This document shows, one piece after another, positions 42,475 through 44,288 of a DNA stretch of 44,288 nt. Positions within the stretch are counted from its first letter, which is position 1. Each line of letters opens with the position of its first letter. This stretch comes from Flavobacterium succinicans (GTDB lineage Bacteria > Bacteroidota > Bacteroidia > Flavobacteriales > Flavobacteriaceae): the NCBI RefSeq assembly GCF_001662485.1, contig NZ_JMTM01000009.1, positions 1 to 44,288 of the forward strand. Reading direction: 5' to 3'. The position numbers and the translations under genes are program-made. Under the pieces are notes generated by a model. It was not told where the DNA came from, did not search any database, and was given only the letters and a program-made list of their open reading frames with translations.

Positions 42475-42837
42475 GGAAAGAAAAAAGAGGTTATGCGAAT
42501 GGTATTGATGATTCTTCTGTAAAGTCTATAAACCATTATTGGACGAGTCTATAAGCAAAGATGTAAAATGTAAAAACGAACCAGTGGACGAATTACAAAA
42601 TAATAACAAAGAGCTATAAAATTATTCAAAGGATAAGCGCCCTGGGAAAAACTTCAAAGAAATTTACACAATCATTCGTCAGATAAAAACGGCTATAAGA
42701 ACAATTCAATTACACGTCAATACGGAAATCATCAAAAACACTTAGATGAATGTTTTTATCGACTGAGCAGGACAATTTTCAAAGATTCTATTTTTAGCAT
42801 ACTCAAACGATTAGTCTCACATCCGTATCAAGGTTAG
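42475..42837 (+). pseudogene. Decayed IS1595-family transposase (C-terminal half)
   Basis: The plus strand, read in three successive frames, gives an IS1595-like (ISXO2-type DDE) transposase tail. The pieces are K-R-G-Y-A-N-G-I-D-D-S-S-V-K-S at about 42487-42531, then YKPLLDESISKDVKCK at about 42527-42574. An in-frame stop follows at about 42617, then KNFKEIYTIIRQIKTAIRTI, and after another frameshift near 42735 KHLDECFYRLSRTIFKDS to the stop at 42835-42837. The last block is the Y-L-D-E-F-x-Y-R-x-N-R motif of the family. Multiple lesions make it non-functional. The N-terminal half and both ends appear lost. Confidence 0.75.
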
Positions 42838-42977
42838 AAATAAATAGTAGTTATTTAAGTAAGAAACTCGATTTATATAAATGCGAATGCCCTACCATCG
42901 AATGGCTAACCCAAAATCTCAACATGTATTATATTGGAGTTTTTTGTATCATAATCCAAATCTTTGACTTTTTAGAT

Positions 42978-42985
42978 TAAATTTG
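42978..42985 (+). promoter_or_regulatory. -7 box of the acetyltransferase-like gene
   Basis: TAAATTTG, a full match. It overlaps the upstream TTG at 42983, so translation must begin downstream, best at the TTG at 43010. Confidence 0.45.
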
Positions 42986-43009
42986 TCCTCTACATCAATT
43001 TTAATCTAT

Positions 43010-44158
43010 TTGAACACACCTCTTTCCTTCGTAATTTATCAATCTGCACGCGAACTTCCAGAAAACTGGGATGCTATCGCTAAAGGAACTCTTTTTTTGC
43101 AAAGAGATTATTTTGAAATTTTAGAACATTCGTGTCCCAGCAACATGAAATGTTTCTTCATAGGCCTATTTCAAAACAATGATTTAGTAGGCGTTGCCTT
43201 GAGTCAGTTTTTAGATTTAAACAAATTAGAATCCTTTGGTGAACGTGATCAATGCTTGAAAACAATCCTTCGCAATTTTGCTTTTAAACGTTTTTCTTCT
43301 CATGTTTTATTTCTTGGAAATTGCATGCTAACAGGCGAAAATGCTTATGCCTTTTTGGACTCCATCCCATTTAATGAGCAAATAAAAGTCCTTCATGAAG
43401 CCCGAAATAGTATTGAAGAAATTCTAAAAAATCAAGGAATACAGATTCATTTACGAACCAGTAAAGATTTCTCTAAAGCCGAAAAAGATAAAATCAATCA
43501 AACCCCATTTAGAAACATTTTTCAGTTCACCACGCAACCCAATATGATTTTTTCTATTCCTGAGCAATGGAAAAACGAACAAGATTATGTAAACGCTTTA
43601 GCAAAAAAATATAGAGATCAATACAAAAGAGCCCGAAAAAAAGCTGAAGGAGTCGTTAAACGTAAACTTTTACTAACAGAAATAGAACAAAATAAAGAAC
43701 TGATTTACGACTTATATTATCATGTAGCCAAAAATGCTCCTTTTAACTCTTTTTTCTTGTCTAAAAATCATTTTAGTGACTTAAAAAGAATTTGGGGAGA
43801 CAATTTCCTTTTTTATGGTTATTTTTTAGATGGAAGATTGATTGGTTTCAATACGTTAATAAAAAATGGCCAAGCCATGGACACCTATTTTTTGGGGTAT
43901 GATGAAACCTTGCAACGCGAAAAAATGCTGTATTTGAACATGCTTTATGACATGATTGCTTATTCCATCAAAAAAGAATTCAAAACAATCATTTTTGCCA
44001 GAACAGCCTTAGAAATCAAAAGCTCTGTTGGGGCAAAACCCGAAACCATGTATGGATTAATGGAGCATAAAAACCCTATTATCAATCGCTTTTTGCCTCG
44101 TTTATTTAATTATCTCGAACCTAAAACGATTTGGCAAGAACGAAATCCTTTCAAATAA
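43010..44158 (+). CDS. GNAT-superfamily acetyltransferase-like protein (FemAB/BioF2-like)
   Basis: 382 residues from the TTG at 43010 (N-T-P-L-S-F-V-I-Y-Q-S). The longer TTG start at 42983 overlaps the -7 box, and the first ATG would cut off 45 residues of well-formed protein. Two acetyltransferase-like halves are seen. The C-terminal one, at about 195-355, has a Lys/Arg-rich helix (K-K-Y-R-D-Q-Y-K-R-A-R-K-K-A-E-G), then L-F-Y-G-Y-F-L-D-G-R-L-I-G-F-N-T-L and Y-F-L-G-Y-D-E, typical of the BioF2/PF13480 fold. Members transfer acyl or aminoacyl groups onto envelope or peptide substrates; the donor and acceptor here are unknown. No signal or membrane helix. It stands alone, followed by a hairpin. 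Confidence 0.75.
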   Translation: MNTPLSFVIYQSARELPENWDAIAKGTLFLQRDYFEILEHSCPSNMKCFFIGLFQNNDLVGVALSQFLDLNKLESFGERDQCLKTILRNFAFKRFSSHVLFLGNCMLTGENAYAFLDSIPFNEQIKVLHEARNSIEEILKNQGIQIHLRTSKDFSKAEKDKINQTPFRNIFQFTTQPNMIFSIPEQWKNEQDYVNALAKKYRDQYKRARKKAEGVVKRKLLLTEIEQNKELIYDLYYHVAKNAPFNSFFLSKNHFSDLKRIWGDNFLFYGYFLDGRLIGFNTLIKNGQAMDTYFLGYDETLQREKMLYLNMLYDMIAYSIKKEFKTIIFARTALEIKSSVGAKPETMYGLMEHKNPIINRFLPRLFNYLEPKTIWQERNPFK

Positions 44159-44169
44159 TTTCATAAAAA

Positions 44170-44190
44170 AGGCTACTCAAAAAGTAGCCT
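44170..44190 (-). terminator. Terminator of the right-edge OmpA-family gene
   Basis: AGGCTACT (44170-44177) and AGTAGCCT (44183-44190), loop of 5. The run of A on the left is a T-run for the minus strand, so this mainly ends the minus-strand gene; it may also serve the acetyltransferase gene. Confidence 0.75.
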
Positions 44191-44223
44191 CTTCTGGTTT
44201 TCGAACAACTATTTGAACAACTA

Positions 44224-44288
44224 TTAAAGCGCGGTTACAATAAACTCACTTCTTCGGTTCATTTGGTGTTGTTCTTCGGTGCAATTGG
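44224..44288 (-). CDS. OmpA-family protein, C-terminal fragment (runs off window)
   Basis: The minus-strand frame entering from the right edge reads N-C-T-E-E-Q-H-Q-M-N-R-R-S-E-F-I-V-T-A-L and then TAA (44224-44226). This is the end of the OmpA-like peptidoglycan-binding domain, where N-R-R-S/T-E-F is the conserved final motif (binding Arg in N-x-R-R). Only about 20 residues are in the window. The rest, including any N-terminal TPR or PD40 domains, lies to the right. Confidence 0.85.
   Translation of the reverse strand, partial: NCTEEQHQMNRRSEFIVTAL

Larger units (their letters stand above)
42224..43009. other. Intergenic 786 bases with transposase relic
   Basis: It contains the giant-gene promoter (42242-42249), about 220 AT-rich bases with nothing recognisable, the IS1595-like relic at 42475-42837, then about 130 bases with the acetyltransferase -7 box (42978-42985). 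Confidence 0.6.

Noticed and set aside
1..44288. CRISPR array, prophage, restriction-modification or toxin-antitoxin module
   Set aside because: I looked for regularly spaced repeats and for phage, methyltransferase, endonuclease and toxin motifs on both strands and found none.

Overview
The window reads as chromosomal DNA from a member of the Flavobacteriaceae, most likely Flavobacterium or a close relative. The basis is low G+C, promoters of the Bacteroidota type (a TAnnTTTG -7 box with no E. coli-like -35/-10 pair), lack of clear Shine-Dalgarno sequences, and family content: PorP/SprF, T9SS type A and type B sorting domains, GSCFA, DUF4230, DUF2490 and a LETM1-related protein. No phage, plasmid or CRISPR module is present. 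Species was not determined.

Layout. 1-2.7 kb: a minus-strand DUF4230/GSCFA pair and a lipoprotein. 2.8-5.5 kb: alaS with a strong terminator. 5.6-9.1 kb: a plus-strand run of M23 peptidase, MerR-type regulator, LemA protein and two TPM-domain proteins. 9.2-12.0 kb: a TonB-dependent receptor preceded by an unannotated 35-codon ORF whose C-terminus is C-M-M-C-M-C. 12.0-17.6 kb: SDR oxidoreductase, DUF2490 protein, der, a small membrane protein with a TlpA-like lipoprotein, a GC-rich palindromic repeat, and era. 17.7 kb: initiator tRNA-fMet. 18-20 kb: a membrane-anchored AraC-type regulator and a small outer-membrane barrel. 19.9-20.9 kb: a gene-poor stretch with a transposase relic. 20.9-27.4 kb: an envelope/stress-like cluster of HdeD-like, two unknown membrane-associated proteins (one LETM1-related), a coiled-coil protein, a periplasmic amidohydrolase and two exported unknowns. 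Two genes of this cluster share a nearly identical 30-nt upstream element. 27.5-30.1 kb: an outer-membrane protein, a short LRR protein and a DUF1761 protein. 30.2-42.2 kb: a minus-strand locus of a 3329-residue secreted multidomain protein (T9SS type A tail), a cadherin-domain protein (type B tail) and a PorP/SprF-like outer-membrane protein. 42.2-43.0 kb: a decayed IS1595-like transposase. 43.0-44.2 kb: an acetyltransferase-like protein. The right edge cuts the C-terminus of an OmpA-family gene.

Working together. The three-gene locus at 30-42 kb looks like a surface adhesin system: two T9SS cargo proteins share a repeated domain and lie beside the PorP/SprF partner normally paired with type B cargo. 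The short Cys/Met ORF probably controls the TonB receptor at the level of translation or transcript elongation. The duplicated leader element suggests that the HdeD-like gene and the coiled-coil gene answer to the same signal. Several genes lack an ATG start. For era, der, the giant protein and the acetyltransferase, the -7 box position helps choose the start.
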